From positions 496,001-560,000 of the forward strand of contig CAVXLN010000010.1 in the NCBI GenBank assembly GCA_963762435.1: a stretch of DNA of 64,000 bases, in the 5' to 3' direction. This DNA comes from JAXDMU01 sp963762435. GTDB lineage: Bacteria; Pseudomonadota; Alphaproteobacteria; ATCC43930; CGMCC-115725. Numbering within the stretch: the stretch's first letter is position 1; each line of letters opens with the position of its first letter. Shown piece by piece: positions 24,905 through 33,601 of the stretch. The translations under genes were made by a program, and so were the position numbers. A model generated the notes under the pieces. It was given only the letters and a program-made list of their open reading frames with translations. It was not told the DNA's origin and searched no databases.

Positions 24905-26101
24905 ATGGTTGCATACAGGACGTTGAGCGAGCTTGATGTCGCCGGCAAGCGCGTGCTGATGCGCGTCGACCTCAACGTACCGATGCAGGACGGCAAGGTC
25001 TCGGACGCAACCCGGATCGAGCGGCTGGTGCCGACCATCGAGGCGCTGACCAAGGCCGGCGCGCGGCTTATCCTCATTTCCCATTTCGGCCGGCCCAAGG
25101 GCAAGCGCGTCGAGGCGGAGTCCCTGATCCAGCTGGTCGAGCCCTTGAGCCGGGCCTTGGGCGGCAAGAAGATCGCCTTCGCCGAGATCGCCATCGGCGA
25201 GCCGGCCCGCGCGATCGTCGATGCGTTGGCCGACGGCGACGTGGCGCTTCTCGAAAATCTCCGCTTCCATGCCGAGGAGGAGGCGAACGATGCGGGCTTC
25301 GCCCAGGCGCTCGCGAGCCTTGCCGATTTGTATGTCAACGACGCCTTCTCGGTCTCGCACCGGGCGCACGCCTCGACCGAGGCGGTGGCACGTTTGCTGC
25401 CGAAAGCGGCCGGCCTCCTCATGCAGGCCGAGCTCGACGCGCTCGGAGCAGCGCTCGAGCATCCGGAGCGGCCGCTCGCCGCCCTCATCGGCGGCTCCAA
25501 GGTCTCGACCAAGCTCGACCTCCTGAACTCGCTCGTCTCGAACGTCGATCGCCTGATCATCGGCGGCGCCATGGCCAACACGATGCTGCTGGCGCAGGGC
25601 GTCGAAATCGGCAAATCGCTGGTCGAGCGCGACATGCTCGACACGGCGCGCGCGATCTTCGCGGCCGCCGAAAAGGCCGGCTGCGCGATCATCCTGCCGG
25701 AAGATGCCGTGGTCGCGGACAAGCTGGCCGCCGGCGTCGCCACGAAGATTGTCGCGATCGATGCCGTGCCGGCGGACAAGATGATCCTCGATATCGGCCC
25801 GAAGAGTGTCGCCGCCATTGCCGCTCAGCTCGCCGGCGCCAAGACGCTGGTCTGGAACGGCCCGGTCGGCGCCTTCGAATTCCCGCCCTTCGATGCCGGC
25901 ACCAACGCCATCGCCGCCGAGGTCGCCGCCCTCGTGGAGGCCGGCAAGCTGCTGGCGGTGGCGGGTGGCGGCGATACCGTCTCGGCCCTCGCTCATGCCG
26001 AGGTCGAGGACAAGTTGAGCTACGTCTCGACCGCGGGCGGCGCCTTCCTCGAATGGCTCGAAGGCCGCGAGCTGCCCGGTGTGGCAGCGCTCAAGGAGTA
26101 G
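24905..26101 (+). CDS. pgk: Phosphoglycerate kinase
   Basis: Glycolytic/gluconeogenic kinase, 398 aa, normal length. N-domain substrate signature RVLMRVDLNVPMQDGKVSD, with SHFGRPKGKR, ENLRFHAEEEANDAGFA and LYVNDAFSVSHRAHAST. The C-domain nucleotide site includes IGGSKVSTKLDLL and WNGPVGAFEFPPFDAGT, then AGGGDTVSAL near the end. Start ATG 24905 (MVAYRTLSELDV) fits the family and has GGGGA upstream; ATGs at 24890 and 24896 are in frame but less likely. It appears as a single gene, not in a gap-pgk-fba operon. Its end overlaps the converging hydrolase gene by 11 nt. Confidence 0.97.
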   Translation: MVAYRTLSELDVAGKRVLMRVDLNVPMQDGKVSDATRIERLVPTIEALTKAGARLILISHFGRPKGKRVEAESLIQLVEPLSRALGGKKIAFAEIAIGEPARAIVDALADGDVALLENLRFHAEEEANDAGFAQALASLADLYVNDAFSVSHRAHASTEAVARLLPKAAGLLMQAELDALGAALEHPERPLAALIGGSKVSTKLDLLNSLVSNVDRLIIGGAMANTMLLAQGVEIGKSLVERDMLDTARAIFAAAEKAGCAIILPEDAVVADKLAAGVATKIVAIDAVPADKMILDIGPKSVAAIAAQLAGAKTLVWNGPVGAFEFPPFDAGTNAIAAEVAALVEAGKLLAVAGGGDTVSALAHAEVEDKLSYVSTAGGAFLEWLEGRELPGVAALKE

Positions 26102-26846
26102 AGCTAAGCACCCGCTGGAAGAGGGCGAGCGCCCAGCTGATCGATTGCAGGAAGAGGGCGGGATCGTAGCGCGGGCCTTCGTCGCGCAGGAAGGCATGCT
26201 GCGCATTCACCTCGTGCCATTCATAGTGGGCGCCGACCGCCTCGAGCCGGGCGCGAATGAGCTCGCGCCCGGCGAAAGGCACATGCGGATCCTGCCGGCC
26301 CCAGACGAAGAGCGTCTCGGCCTTGAGCTCGCTCATGCGGGCGAGGCTGTCATCGGTTTTGCCGGCACCGAGCGTGCCGGTATGGATGTCGGTCGCGTAG
26401 AAGCAGGCGGCGGCTGAAACCGACGGATCGAGTGCCGCGCGATAAGCCAGATGCCCACCAAGGCAAACACCCATGGTGCCGAGCCGCCCGGTGCACGCCG
26501 CATGGCCGCGAAGAAACGCCAACCCTGCCTTGGCATCGGCATCGAAGCCCGCGACCGGCTTGGTGGTCTTGAGCGCATTGCCGCGATCGGTGCCGGGCGG
26601 GTCGTAATGCAGCACCGTCCCCGGCGGCTCATACTCGTGATAGACCTCCGGCACGGCCACGAGATAGCCCAGCCCCGCCACCATCGCAGCGAGCCGGCGG
26701 ATCGGATCCGTCACCTGATAGATCTCGGAAAAGAACAGCACGCCCGGAAAGCGCCCGGTTCCGGCCGGCCGGAAGAGATGCATCCGCATGACACCCGGCG
26801 CATCCGGCACAGTGAGATCGGCGGTCTCGTCGCTGCGGATGATCAT
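26091..26846 (-). CDS. Dienelactone hydrolase family protein
   Basis: 251 aa from ATG 26846 (GAGGA upstream). Alpha/beta hydrolase with the Cys nucleophile in GTMGVCLGGHLAYRA, the acid around WGRQDPHVPF and the His in NAQHAFLRDEGPRYD, matching the DLH triad. The early FFSEIYQVTDPIRRLA stretch is typical. Cytoplasmic; acts on lactones or esters of aromatic degradation or similar substrates. Single gene, tail-to-tail with pgk. Confidence 0.9.
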   Translation of the reverse strand: MIIRSDETADLTVPDAPGVMRMHLFRPAGTGRFPGVLFFSEIYQVTDPIRRLAAMVAGLGYLVAVPEVYHEYEPPGTVLHYDPPGTDRGNALKTTKPVAGFDADAKAGLAFLRGHAACTGRLGTMGVCLGGHLAYRAALDPSVSAAACFYATDIHTGTLGAGKTDDSLARMSELKAETLFVWGRQDPHVPFAGRELIRARLEAVGAHYEWHEVNAQHAFLRDEGPRYDPALFLQSISWALALFQRVLSSTP

Positions 26847-26930
26847 GGCTATCCTCGGCTGGCGATAGGGATGGGTGGAGTGCAACCCGCCTTACTATCA
26901 GCAGGCCGATCGATCGTAGTGGAGGCGATA

Positions 26931-27284
26931 TTGGGACCGCGCGAGTTGGTCAAGAGCTGGGTCGACGCGTTCAACCGGAAGGATGTCGAGGCGCTGGCCA
27001 ATCTCTACAGAGAAGACGCCACCAACCACCAGGTGGCAGAATCGCCGGTGGTCGGCCAAAAGGCAATTCGCGAGATGTTCGCGACCGGATTTGCCGCCGC
27101 CGACATGGTCTGCATCCCCGAGAATTTGTTCGAGGACGGCGAATGGGCCATTCTCGAATGGCGCGATCCGCAGGGGCTCCGGGGCTGCGGCTTCTTCCAC
27201 GTCGTGGCTGGCCAGATCGTGTTCCAGCGCGGCTATTGGGACAAGCTGTCGTTCTTGCGCCTGCACGGCCTGCCGACGCCGTAG
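26931..27284 (+). CDS. SnoaL/NTF2-like protein
   Basis: 117 aa. Opens MGPRELVKSWVDAFNRKDVE, the usual first helix of NTF2-like folds, followed by YREDATNHQVAESPVVGQKA and strands ending VFQRGYWDKLSFLRL. I chose TTG 26931 because GGAGG (26921-26925) sits 5 nt upstream and the conserved part starts there; ATG 26871 lacks a ribosome site at proper spacing. Such proteins are small isomerases, hydrolases or ligand-binding domains; no function can be assigned. Confidence 0.8.
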   Translation: MGPRELVKSWVDAFNRKDVEALANLYREDATNHQVAESPVVGQKAIREMFATGFAAADMVCIPENLFEDGEWAILEWRDPQGLRGCGFFHVVAGQIVFQRGYWDKLSFLRLHGLPTP

Positions 27285-27294
27285 CTGCAGGGCC

Positions 27295-28362
27295 CTAATC
27301 GGTGACCGCCGCCTCCAGGATGCGGAGTTTGGCGGCATCGCAATCGATCTCGGCCATCGCGCCATAGGGGAGGGTCGCGATCGGATCGGTGTGCCCGAAA
27401 TCGAGATCCGCCAGCACCGGCAAATCGACGAGCCCGGCTTCATCGAGCACTTGCAAGAGAACAGCACCCTGGGCTTCGCGCTGGTGCTGGCTCATGGCGC
27501 CGCCCGGCCGGGCCAGCAGGATGCCGGCCACGCGGGACAGGATGCCCTGGGCGGCGAAATTGCGGAGCCAGCTGCGGACATAGGTTTCGGAGGGCGCCTC
27601 CTCCAACGTCTCGTAAAACAGGATGGCGCCATCCCAATAATCATTCGGCGGCCACCAGGCCGAGCCCTTGAGCTGCTCGAGCACTTCGGCACAGCCGCCG
27701 ATCAGATGCCCGCGCGCGGTTCCGGTGCCGCGCAGCGTGCGGACACCCTGCGATGGGGTGCGTTGGCGGGGGCGGCCCTGAAGAGCGGAGTTGCTCCAAT
27801 CGAGAACTTCGACCGTCCAGCCTTCGAAGTTGGACGGCAATTCTCCGATCGGAGCCGCCTCGAACGCCGTCTGCCGGAAACTGCGTTCCGACAGCGGGCT
27901 CATCCCGCCGTTTTCGGCGAAGCCGGACATGATCGTCGGACCGTAAAAGCTGCCGATTCCGGCCTTCAGGCAGCCGAAATGCAGAACCGTCGGGTCGGAA
28001 TAGCCAAGGAAGATCTTTGGGTTGTCGCGAATGATCGCGAGGTCGACATGCGGGATCAGCCGAATGGCATCGTCGCCGCCGATGCTGGCTATGATCGCCG
28101 AGATCGATGGATCGGCGAAGGCCTGCACCAGATCATCGGCCCGCGCCGCCGGGTTGGCGGATAGAAAATGCGCGTCGCGGCGCGCATTGGGCATGTCTAC
28201 GACATCGAGACCGAACGCGGTCGCCAGATAGGACCTCCCGGCCTCGTACCGGCCGGGAAACATGGCGGGGCCGCCCCAGCAGGGTGTCACGACGGCGACC
28301 CGATCACCCGGCCGCAAGCGGCGGGGTTTGATCAACGGCCGGCGCCACCATTGTTCAGTCAT
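27295..28362 (-). CDS. S66-family peptidase (LD-carboxypeptidase/MccF-like)
   Basis: 355 aa without a signal peptide. Ser-Glu-His triad of family S66: Ser122 in LGYSDPTVL, Glu251 in FYETLEEAP, His324 in DFGHTDPIA. Members cleave the L,D bond of muropeptides in peptidoglycan recycling (LdcA) or hydrolyse peptide-nucleotide antibiotics such as microcin C (MccF). Length and the FYETLEEAPSETYV region fit the MccF-like branch somewhat better. It lies 18 nt downstream of the small coiled-coil gene and could be cotranscribed with the pair before it. Confidence 0.88.
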   Translation of the reverse strand: MTEQWWRRPLIKPRRLRPGDRVAVVTPCWGGPAMFPGRYEAGRSYLATAFGLDVVDMPNARRDAHFLSANPAARADDLVQAFADPSISAIIASIGGDDAIRLIPHVDLAIIRDNPKIFLGYSDPTVLHFGCLKAGIGSFYGPTIMSGFAENGGMSPLSERSFRQTAFEAAPIGELPSNFEGWTVEVLDWSNSALQGRPRQRTPSQGVRTLRGTGTARGHLIGGCAEVLEQLKGSAWWPPNDYWDGAILFYETLEEAPSETYVRSWLRNFAAQGILSRVAGILLARPGGAMSQHQREAQGAVLLQVLDEAGLVDLPVLADLDFGHTDPIATLPYGAMAEIDCDAAKLRILEAAVTD

Positions 28363-28380
28363 GGAGGTCTCTGCGGATGA

Positions 28381-28599
28381 TCATGGCCGCTCCCGCGGTG
28401 GAGTAATGCGCAGCGTAGCACCATCGGGACGTGCAATCTCGATTATCGTCTCAAGCCGGACCAGTCGTTTCTCATGATCGGCAAGCTGCGTGTCGAGCTT
28501 CGTGCGGATCGATTTCAGCGCTTCGTCGAGCTGCCGCGTCCGCTCCTCGATCAGCACAATGGTCCGGAGTCCGGCTAGGACCCGGTCGCCGAAGCTCAT
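28381..28599 (-). CDS. Small coiled-coil protein (72 aa)
   Basis: MSFGDRVLAGLRTIVLIEER, then a charged heptad-like helix (QLDEALKSIRTKLDTQLADH) and a short basic tail. No known motif. Its ATG overlaps the stop of the upstream ribbon-helix-helix-like gene (ATGA), so the two are coupled. Could be the partner of the DNA-binding protein; function unknown. Confidence 0.7.
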   Translation of the reverse strand: MSFGDRVLAGLRTIVLIEERTRQLDEALKSIRTKLDTQLADHEKRLVRLETIIEIARPDGATLRITPPRERP

Positions 28600-28865
28600 C
28601 GTGATCCGGCCGGCTTATCGAGCGAAGCCGCCATGTCGGCGGCCGTCGCCAACGCCTCATCGAGGGCGGCCAGGATCGCGGGCGATGCACGCTCGAGTGC
28701 GGTCAACAACGCTTCGATCTCGTCCCGATGCGTCTCGAGCTCGTCCGGTCCTACGCGGCGCCGCACGAACTCGGCCGTGGAAATGCCGGCGCGCCGTGCC
28801 CGCCCTTCGAGCGACCGCTTCTCTTCCGGACTCATCTGCACCACTAGCCGGGCCGTCGCTGTCAT
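28596..28865 (-). CDS. Ribbon-helix-helix-like DNA-binding protein (89 aa)
   Basis: Start ATG 28865. The N-terminal ~40 residues fit a ribbon-helix-helix fold: strand TARLVVQMSPEEKRSLEGRA followed by RRAGISTAEFVRRRV. The C-terminal half is an acidic/Ala-rich helix that may mediate oligomer contacts. Proteins like this act as antitoxin-type autoregulators or as plasmid-mobilisation accessory factors. It forms an overlapping pair with the 72-aa coiled-coil gene; no toxin fold is recognised in the partner. Confidence 0.72.
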   Translation of the reverse strand: MTATARLVVQMSPEEKRSLEGRARRAGISTAEFVRRRVGPDELETHRDEIEALLTALERASPAILAALDEALATAADMAASLDKPAGSR

Positions 28866-29008
28866 TGCCGCCTCTTGTCCATGTACATGCCATGGCACAT
28901 TAACCTTCGGCTTGCATTCCTGCAACCCTGCCCCTGAAAGCTGGGGGCTGCCCAAATCGGTGGCAGACGGGGCAATTTGGCGCCTCGACCGATAGGGCTC
29001 TGGTTTCT

Positions 29009-30241
29009 ATGTCCGTGCTGAGCGCACTCCGGCATCCGCTGATTCGAACGATCTGGCTTGGCCAGGTGCTGGCGGCTACGGGCGGCGAATTCTACACGGT
29101 GGCGCTGGTCTGGATCGCGGTCGATCTGATCGGCAAGGATGCGGGCTATCTCTCGGCGCTGCAGGCCGGCGCCCTCCTGGCGGGTAGCCTCTTCGCCGGC
29201 ATCGTCACGGATCGATGGCCGCACGGCCGCACCATGATCTCGGCCGATCTGGGCCGGGCGGCCGTAATCCTGCTGCTGCCGATCGCCTGGATGCTGGGCG
29301 CGCTCTCGCTCGGGCTGCTGCTGACGGTCGCGATCGTTTCGGCGGTGCTCGGATCGACCTTCGATCCGGCCCTCCAGGCGACGATCCCGGTGTTGGCCAA
29401 GGATCCGGCGCTGCGCTATGGCGCCAACGGGCTCTTCGATGCGACGCGGCGGATCGCGCGCATCATCGGACCGGGTCTCATCTCGGTCGCGGGCGCCTTC
29501 CTGCCGACCGCGCAATTCTTCACCGTGACGGCCTGCGCCTTCGTGGCATCCGGCCTTGCCGTGCGCGCCGTTACCCGCAAGATCGACCAGGCGCCGCCGG
29601 TCGTACGCTCGCGCAGCATTGCTGGAACGCTCGACAGCCTGACGGCCGGCTTCCGCGCGGTCAAAGGCCATCCGGTCATCGTCTACGGCTTCGCCGCCAG
29701 CGCCGTCACCAATGGCTGCTGGGGCATCGGCGTGATCCTGGGGCTGGCGCTCATGCTGCGCGAGACCGAGGCCGAGCCGCTCAAAGCCTATGGCTTGGTC
29801 ATGAGCGCCTATGGCGTCGGCAATGTGCTGGCCAATCTCGTCGTGGTCGGGTTGAAGGGCCGCCGCCCGGCCTGGCGCATCACCTTCGGCCGCGTCATCT
29901 TCGGCGTCGGGCTGATGGGCATGGCCATGGCGCCCAACCTGCACACGCTGATGCTGGTCGCCGCGCTCACCGCGATCAACGGACCGCTGACCGAGCTCGC
30001 CATGCTCAATCTGCTGCAGCAGACCTTCCCGCTGCATCTGCTGGCGCCGACCTTCCGGGCGCAGATTGCACTCGCCGTCGCCGGCATCCTGGCGGCCTAT
30101 CTCGCGGCACCGACGCTGTTCGAGCTCTTCCCAGTGCGCAACGTCATCTTCGGCTGCGGCGTTGTCTCGACGGTCACCGGCAGCATCGGCGTCGCGTACT
30201 TCGCCCGGCGCCGCTGGCTGGCCACATATCGGCAGGCTTAG
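29009..30241 (+). CDS. MFS transporter
   Basis: 410 aa with about 12 membrane helices. N-terminal MSVLSALRHPLIRTIWLGQVLAA and the loop-2 element GIVTDRWPHGRTMISADLGRA (a variant of motif A) are typical of the DHA3-like group of exporters. The central loop is around residue 200. Substrate unknown. Ends 4 nt inside the converging aminotransferase gene. Confidence 0.9.
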   Translation: MSVLSALRHPLIRTIWLGQVLAATGGEFYTVALVWIAVDLIGKDAGYLSALQAGALLAGSLFAGIVTDRWPHGRTMISADLGRAAVILLLPIAWMLGALSLGLLLTVAIVSAVLGSTFDPALQATIPVLAKDPALRYGANGLFDATRRIARIIGPGLISVAGAFLPTAQFFTVTACAFVASGLAVRAVTRKIDQAPPVVRSRSIAGTLDSLTAGFRAVKGHPVIVYGFAASAVTNGCWGIGVILGLALMLRETEAEPLKAYGLVMSAYGVGNVLANLVVVGLKGRRPAWRITFGRVIFGVGLMGMAMAPNLHTLMLVAALTAINGPLTELAMLNLLQQTFPLHLLAPTFRAQIALAVAGILAAYLAAPTLFELFPVRNVIFGCGVVSTVTGSIGVAYFARRRWLATYRQA

Positions 30242-31347
30242 CCCAGGACCTCCCGGAGCGCTGCGATCACGGCGGCGACGCCCTCGTCGCTCAGCTGCGG
30301 ATACATTGGCAGGCTCAGCACCTCCGATGCCGCGCGTTCGGTCTCGGCGAGGCCCGACGGGCCGGTCAGCAGCCTTCCTTCATAGGCAGGCTGGCGATGG
30401 ACCGGCACCGGGTAATGGATGTTGGTGCCGATGCCCAGCCCCTTGAGCGCCTGCTGCACCGCATCGCGCTCGCGGCTGCGCACGACATATTGATGCCAGA
30501 CATGGCTGGCGCCGGGCCGGATTTTGGGCAGGGCGAGCGGCAAGCCCGACAGCCCTTCGCTATAAGCGGCGGCAATGGCGCCGCGCCGTGCATTCTCGGC
30601 CGCAAGCCGCGGCAGCCGAACGCGGAGAATCGCTGCCTGCAGCTCGTCGAGCCGACTGTTATAGCCGGTCGTGTCGCTGACATAGCGCTGCTTCCAGCCA
30701 TATTGCCTGAGCGCCTTGAGCCGGTCGACGATCGCGGGATCGCTCGCCGTCACGGCGCCGCCATCGCCGAAGGCGCCCAGATTCTTGGTCGGATAGAAGC
30801 TGAAGGTGGCGGTGTCGCCGAAGCTGCCGACAGGCTTGCCCTCGAAAGTGGCGCCCTGGCATTGCGCGCAATCCTCGACCACGCTGGCGCCGTGCTGCCG
30901 CGATATCGCCGTGATTGAAGCGATATCAGCCGCCTGGCCATAGAGATGGACCGGAATCACCGCCTTGATACCGGGAACGGTAGAGAAGGTGCGTTCGAGC
31001 TCGGCCGCATCCATGGTCGCGTAGTCCGGCTCGATGTCCACCAGCACCGCCTCGGCACCGATGAGCTCGATCGCGGCGACGGTGGCGACCGCCGTATGAG
31101 CGACGGTCGCGACCCGGTCGCCCGGCCTGATGCCGCAGGCCTTAAGACCCAGAATCAGCGCATCGGTGCCGCTCGCGACGCCGACCGCATGGCCGAGCTC
31201 GAGGGCAGCCGCGAACTCACGTTCGAAGGCCTCGACCTCGGCGCCCAATATGTACCAGCCGCTCGCGAGCACGCGGGCCACGGCAGCATCGAGTTCGGCC
31301 TTCTGCGCGTGATAGACGGCCGCAAGATCCATCTGCGGGATCGACAT
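30238..31347 (-). CDS. DegT/DnrJ/EryC1/StrS sugar aminotransferase
   Basis: 369 aa, PLP enzyme that aminates a keto group on a nucleotide sugar. PLP-binding Lys188 lies in FSFYPTKNLGAFGDGG, the pyrimidine-ring Asp in VVEDCAQCQG, the phosphate-binding GVASGTDAL near residue 57 and the C-terminal HYPVPVHRQPAY. Start ATG 31347 is preceded by GAGGG. It lies 16 nt downstream of the epimerase gene and almost certainly in the same transcript. Confidence 0.92.
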   Translation of the reverse strand: MSIPQMDLAAVYHAQKAELDAAVARVLASGWYILGAEVEAFEREFAAALELGHAVGVASGTDALILGLKACGIRPGDRVATVAHTAVATVAAIELIGAEAVLVDIEPDYATMDAAELERTFSTVPGIKAVIPVHLYGQAADIASITAISRQHGASVVEDCAQCQGATFEGKPVGSFGDTATFSFYPTKNLGAFGDGGAVTASDPAIVDRLKALRQYGWKQRYVSDTTGYNSRLDELQAAILRVRLPRLAAENARRGAIAAAYSEGLSGLPLALPKIRPGASHVWHQYVVRSRERDAVQQALKGLGIGTNIHYPVPVHRQPAYEGRLLTGPSGLAETERAASEVLSLPMYPQLSDEGVAAVIAALREVLG

Positions 31348-31363
31348 CCCCACCCTCTAAAGT

Positions 31364-32377
31364 TCAGACATAGGCAGCGAGATGCGCCCGGAAATAATCG
31401 AAAGAACGGGCGAGCCCGTCTTTTATTTCGACCGTCGGCGCCCAGCCGGTCGCGGCCCGGAAGCGGCTGTCGTCGGCCCAATAGTCGCCGATATCGATGC
31501 GCTTGCGATCGGCCGGAAAACTCTTGGTCTCGAACCGGCCGGTGCCGCCGATTTCGACGACCAGCCGCGCCAGTTCGTCAAGCGTGACCGGCGGCGGCGC
31601 GCCGATATTGTAGGCGGCACCGAAACAGGACGGTGTCGCAGCGGCGAGCAGGAACGCCTCGACCGCATCGTCGACATAGGTCAAGTCGCGCCTCTGCGCC
31701 CCTTCCCATACCTCGAAATCCAGGCCCTCGATCGCGCGGCGCAGCCAAACGCCGAGAAAGGTCTGGCGCGCATCCTTGATGCGCATGCGCGGACCGTAGG
31801 TGTTGGTGAGGCGGAGTGCCACGGCGTTCAGGCCGTACACCCGGTGATAGAGCAGGTGATAGGTCTCGGCCGCCAGCTTGTGGATGCCATTGACATCGAC
31901 TGGCCGGACCGGATGCGCCTCATCGACCGGCAGATAGTCGGGCCGGCCATAGATCTGCCGAGTCGAGGCGTAGAGAATGGCCGCATCGGGATTGAGCGCC
32001 CGGCAATCCTCGAGGAGCGCCAGCTGCGCCGTCGCATTGATCTCGAGATCGACCAGCGGCTCGGTCATCGAGGCGAGATGGCCGATCTGGCCGGCGAGGT
32101 TGAAGATGAAGCGCTGTCCCGGCAGCAGCGCGCGCATCGCATCCCGGTCGCGCAGATCGGTGCGGTGGATCGCGAGTCGGGTCTCGAAACCCGAAAGATT
32201 GGCCGGATTGCCCCCGTAATCGGGCGCCAGACAGTCGACGACCGTCACGTCGGCACCGAGCTCGACGAGGCGAAGTGCCAGATTCGAACCGATAAATCCG
32301 AGCCCACCGGTGATCATGACCTTGGTCCCGGCAAAGAGAGCGCCGTAAGGCTTCACAGAGGGGACGCTCGATGGCAT
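31364..32377 (-). CDS. NAD-dependent nucleotide-sugar epimerase/dehydratase
   Basis: Extended SDR of 337 aa. NAD site TGGLGFIGSN (residues 23-32); Ser138/Thr139 in LYASTRQIYG. The catalytic YxxxK is altered: Asn163-Gly-Ile-His-Lys167 (VDVNGIHKLAAETYHLL), so Tyr is replaced by Asn while Lys is kept. The rest (LRLTNTYGPRMRIKDARQ, RDLTYVDDAVEAFLLA) follows the family. The start at 32377 is supported by domain position, not by a strong ribosome site. First gene of a two-gene operon with the DegT aminotransferase, pointing to an amino-deoxy sugar for a glycan. Confidence 0.88.
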   Translation of the reverse strand: MPSSVPSVKPYGALFAGTKVMITGGLGFIGSNLALRLVELGADVTVVDCLAPDYGGNPANLSGFETRLAIHRTDLRDRDAMRALLPGQRFIFNLAGQIGHLASMTEPLVDLEINATAQLALLEDCRALNPDAAILYASTRQIYGRPDYLPVDEAHPVRPVDVNGIHKLAAETYHLLYHRVYGLNAVALRLTNTYGPRMRIKDARQTFLGVWLRRAIEGLDFEVWEGAQRRDLTYVDDAVEAFLLAAATPSCFGAAYNIGAPPPVTLDELARLVVEIGGTGRFETKSFPADRKRIDIGDYWADDSRFRAATGWAPTVEIKDGLARSFDYFRAHLAAYV

Positions 32378-32459
32378 TGCTTCAGGGGTTCGAATGGCGC
32401 GGATCGTTCCGACGGGCGTCGAGAGCCTAGAGGCGAAGTGCCGGGGAGGGAAGCACCAA

Positions 32460-33101
32460 GTGCCGCTCGCGGGCCGAGTCGCCGCCCTGGCGTCGCTCCT
32501 GCTCATCGCCGCCTGCGGTGGCGTGCCGAAGCCGCCCCCGCCGCCCGCCGCCCCACCCTCCATTTCCTCAGGCGAGCTCTGTCTTGCCGATCTCGCGGCC
32601 AAGGGCGCCTTCGTCGAGCCGCTGCCGATCCCGGTCGCGGCCTCGTCCTGCGCCATCGACACGCCGGTCGTCGCCAACGGACTGGCTGGCGCTTTTGCCA
32701 CACCCGCCATGATGAGCTGCGCCATGGCGGACCGGCTGATGGATTTCGATCAACATCTAGTGCAGCCCACCGCCCAACAGCTGTTCGGGCTCAAGGTGGC
32801 CCTCATCCGGCATCTCGGCGCCTATGCCTGCCGGCTCGAGGCGAGCGGCCGGCACGATCGATTAAGTCAGCACGCTTATGGTCGCGCGATCGACATCTCG
32901 GGCTTCACATTGAGCGACGGAACGCGAATCGACGTCGAGAAAGACTGGACTCGCGGCGACGCTCGCGGCAGGTTTCTCCATGCGATCGCGAAGGGCGCCT
33001 GCGCCTATTTTTCGGTCGTTCTCACCCCCTCCTATAACGACCTGCATCACGATCATCTGCATCTCGATATCGGCCCCGACCGGCTTTGCGGCATCGGCTG
33101 A
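32460..33101 (+). CDS. Extensin-like C-terminal domain lipoprotein
   Basis: About 213 aa from GTG 32460, which has GGAGG upstream and gives a neat lipoprotein signal (ALASLLLIAACGG, lipidated Cys); ATG 32394 would add 22 residues before it. A Pro-run linker follows. The extensin-like domain has metal-binding-type motifs SQHAYGRAIDISG and LHHDHLHLD, similar in outline to M15 peptidases, with conserved Cys pairs. Probably an envelope-anchored peptidoglycan-related enzyme. Divergent from the epimerase gene. Confidence 0.88.
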   Translation: MPLAGRVAALASLLLIAACGGVPKPPPPPAAPPSISSGELCLADLAAKGAFVEPLPIPVAASSCAIDTPVVANGLAGAFATPAMMSCAMADRLMDFDQHLVQPTAQQLFGLKVALIRHLGAYACRLEASGRHDRLSQHAYGRAIDISGFTLSDGTRIDVEKDWTRGDARGRFLHAIAKGACAYFSVVLTPSYNDLHHDHLHLDIGPDRLCGIG

Positions 33102-33136
33102 GGGGAGTCAAAGGACGTTCTTGGTCATCGAATATG

Positions 33137-33172
33137 TTGCGTCTCGTGTCGATTGTGCTACCATATCTGGTA
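33137..33172 (+). promoter_or_regulatory. Putative promoter and operator-like repeat upstream of gcrA
   Basis: TTGCGT (33137-33142), a 16-nt spacer and TACCAT (33159-33164) make a plausible sigma-70 promoter. TACCA-TATC-TGGTA (33159-33172) is a perfect inverted repeat on top of the -10. GANTC sites (CcrM methylation sequence) lie nearby at 33105-33109 and 33208-33212. Activity is inferred. Confidence 0.45.
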
Positions 33173-33213
33173 GGGTTTGACGGTCTGATCCTTTAAGAAT
33201 TGGTGGGGACTCG

Positions 33214-33576
33214 ATGGATAATATCTGGACACAGGACCGCATCGACGCGCTCGGCAAACTCTGGACCGAGGGCCTGTCAACGGCGGAGATCGGGCGTCGT
33301 CTCGGCATCACGAAGAACGCCGTCGTCGGCAAGGCGCACCGCCTGGCGCTGACGCCGCGGCCCTCGCCCGTGAAGCTGACCGGCAAGCCGCGCGTGAAGC
33401 CTTCGCCCAAGGTGGTGGAGCTGTCCGGGCCGACCTGTTCCTGGCCGCACGGGCATCCGGGCGAGAAGGGATTCCATTTCTGTGGCGCGCGCGCCATGCA
33501 GGGCAAGCCTTATTGCCCCGAGCATGCCGCACTCGCCTATGTCCGGCCGAAGGGTCACAGCTCGAACGCTGCCTGA
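33214..33576 (+). CDS. gcrA: GcrA cell-cycle regulator
   Basis: 120 aa. GcrA binds sigma-70 RNA polymerase and activates promoters carrying methylated GANTC sites in alphaproteobacteria. The N-terminal HTH-like domain runs WTQDRIDALGKLWTEGLST then AEIGRRLGITKNAVVGKAHRL. The C-terminal sigma-interacting part keeps CSWP, FHFCGARAM and PYCPEH. The linker between them is short (about 20 residues), so the protein is smaller than the Caulobacter form. Monocistronic. Confidence 0.92.
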   Translation: MDNIWTQDRIDALGKLWTEGLSTAEIGRRLGITKNAVVGKAHRLALTPRPSPVKLTGKPRVKPSPKVVELSGPTCSWPHGHPGEKGFHFCGARAMQGKPYCPEHAALAYVRPKGHSSNAA

Positions 33577-33601
33577 GCTCGATATCGGGGGATCGGGTCG
33601 G

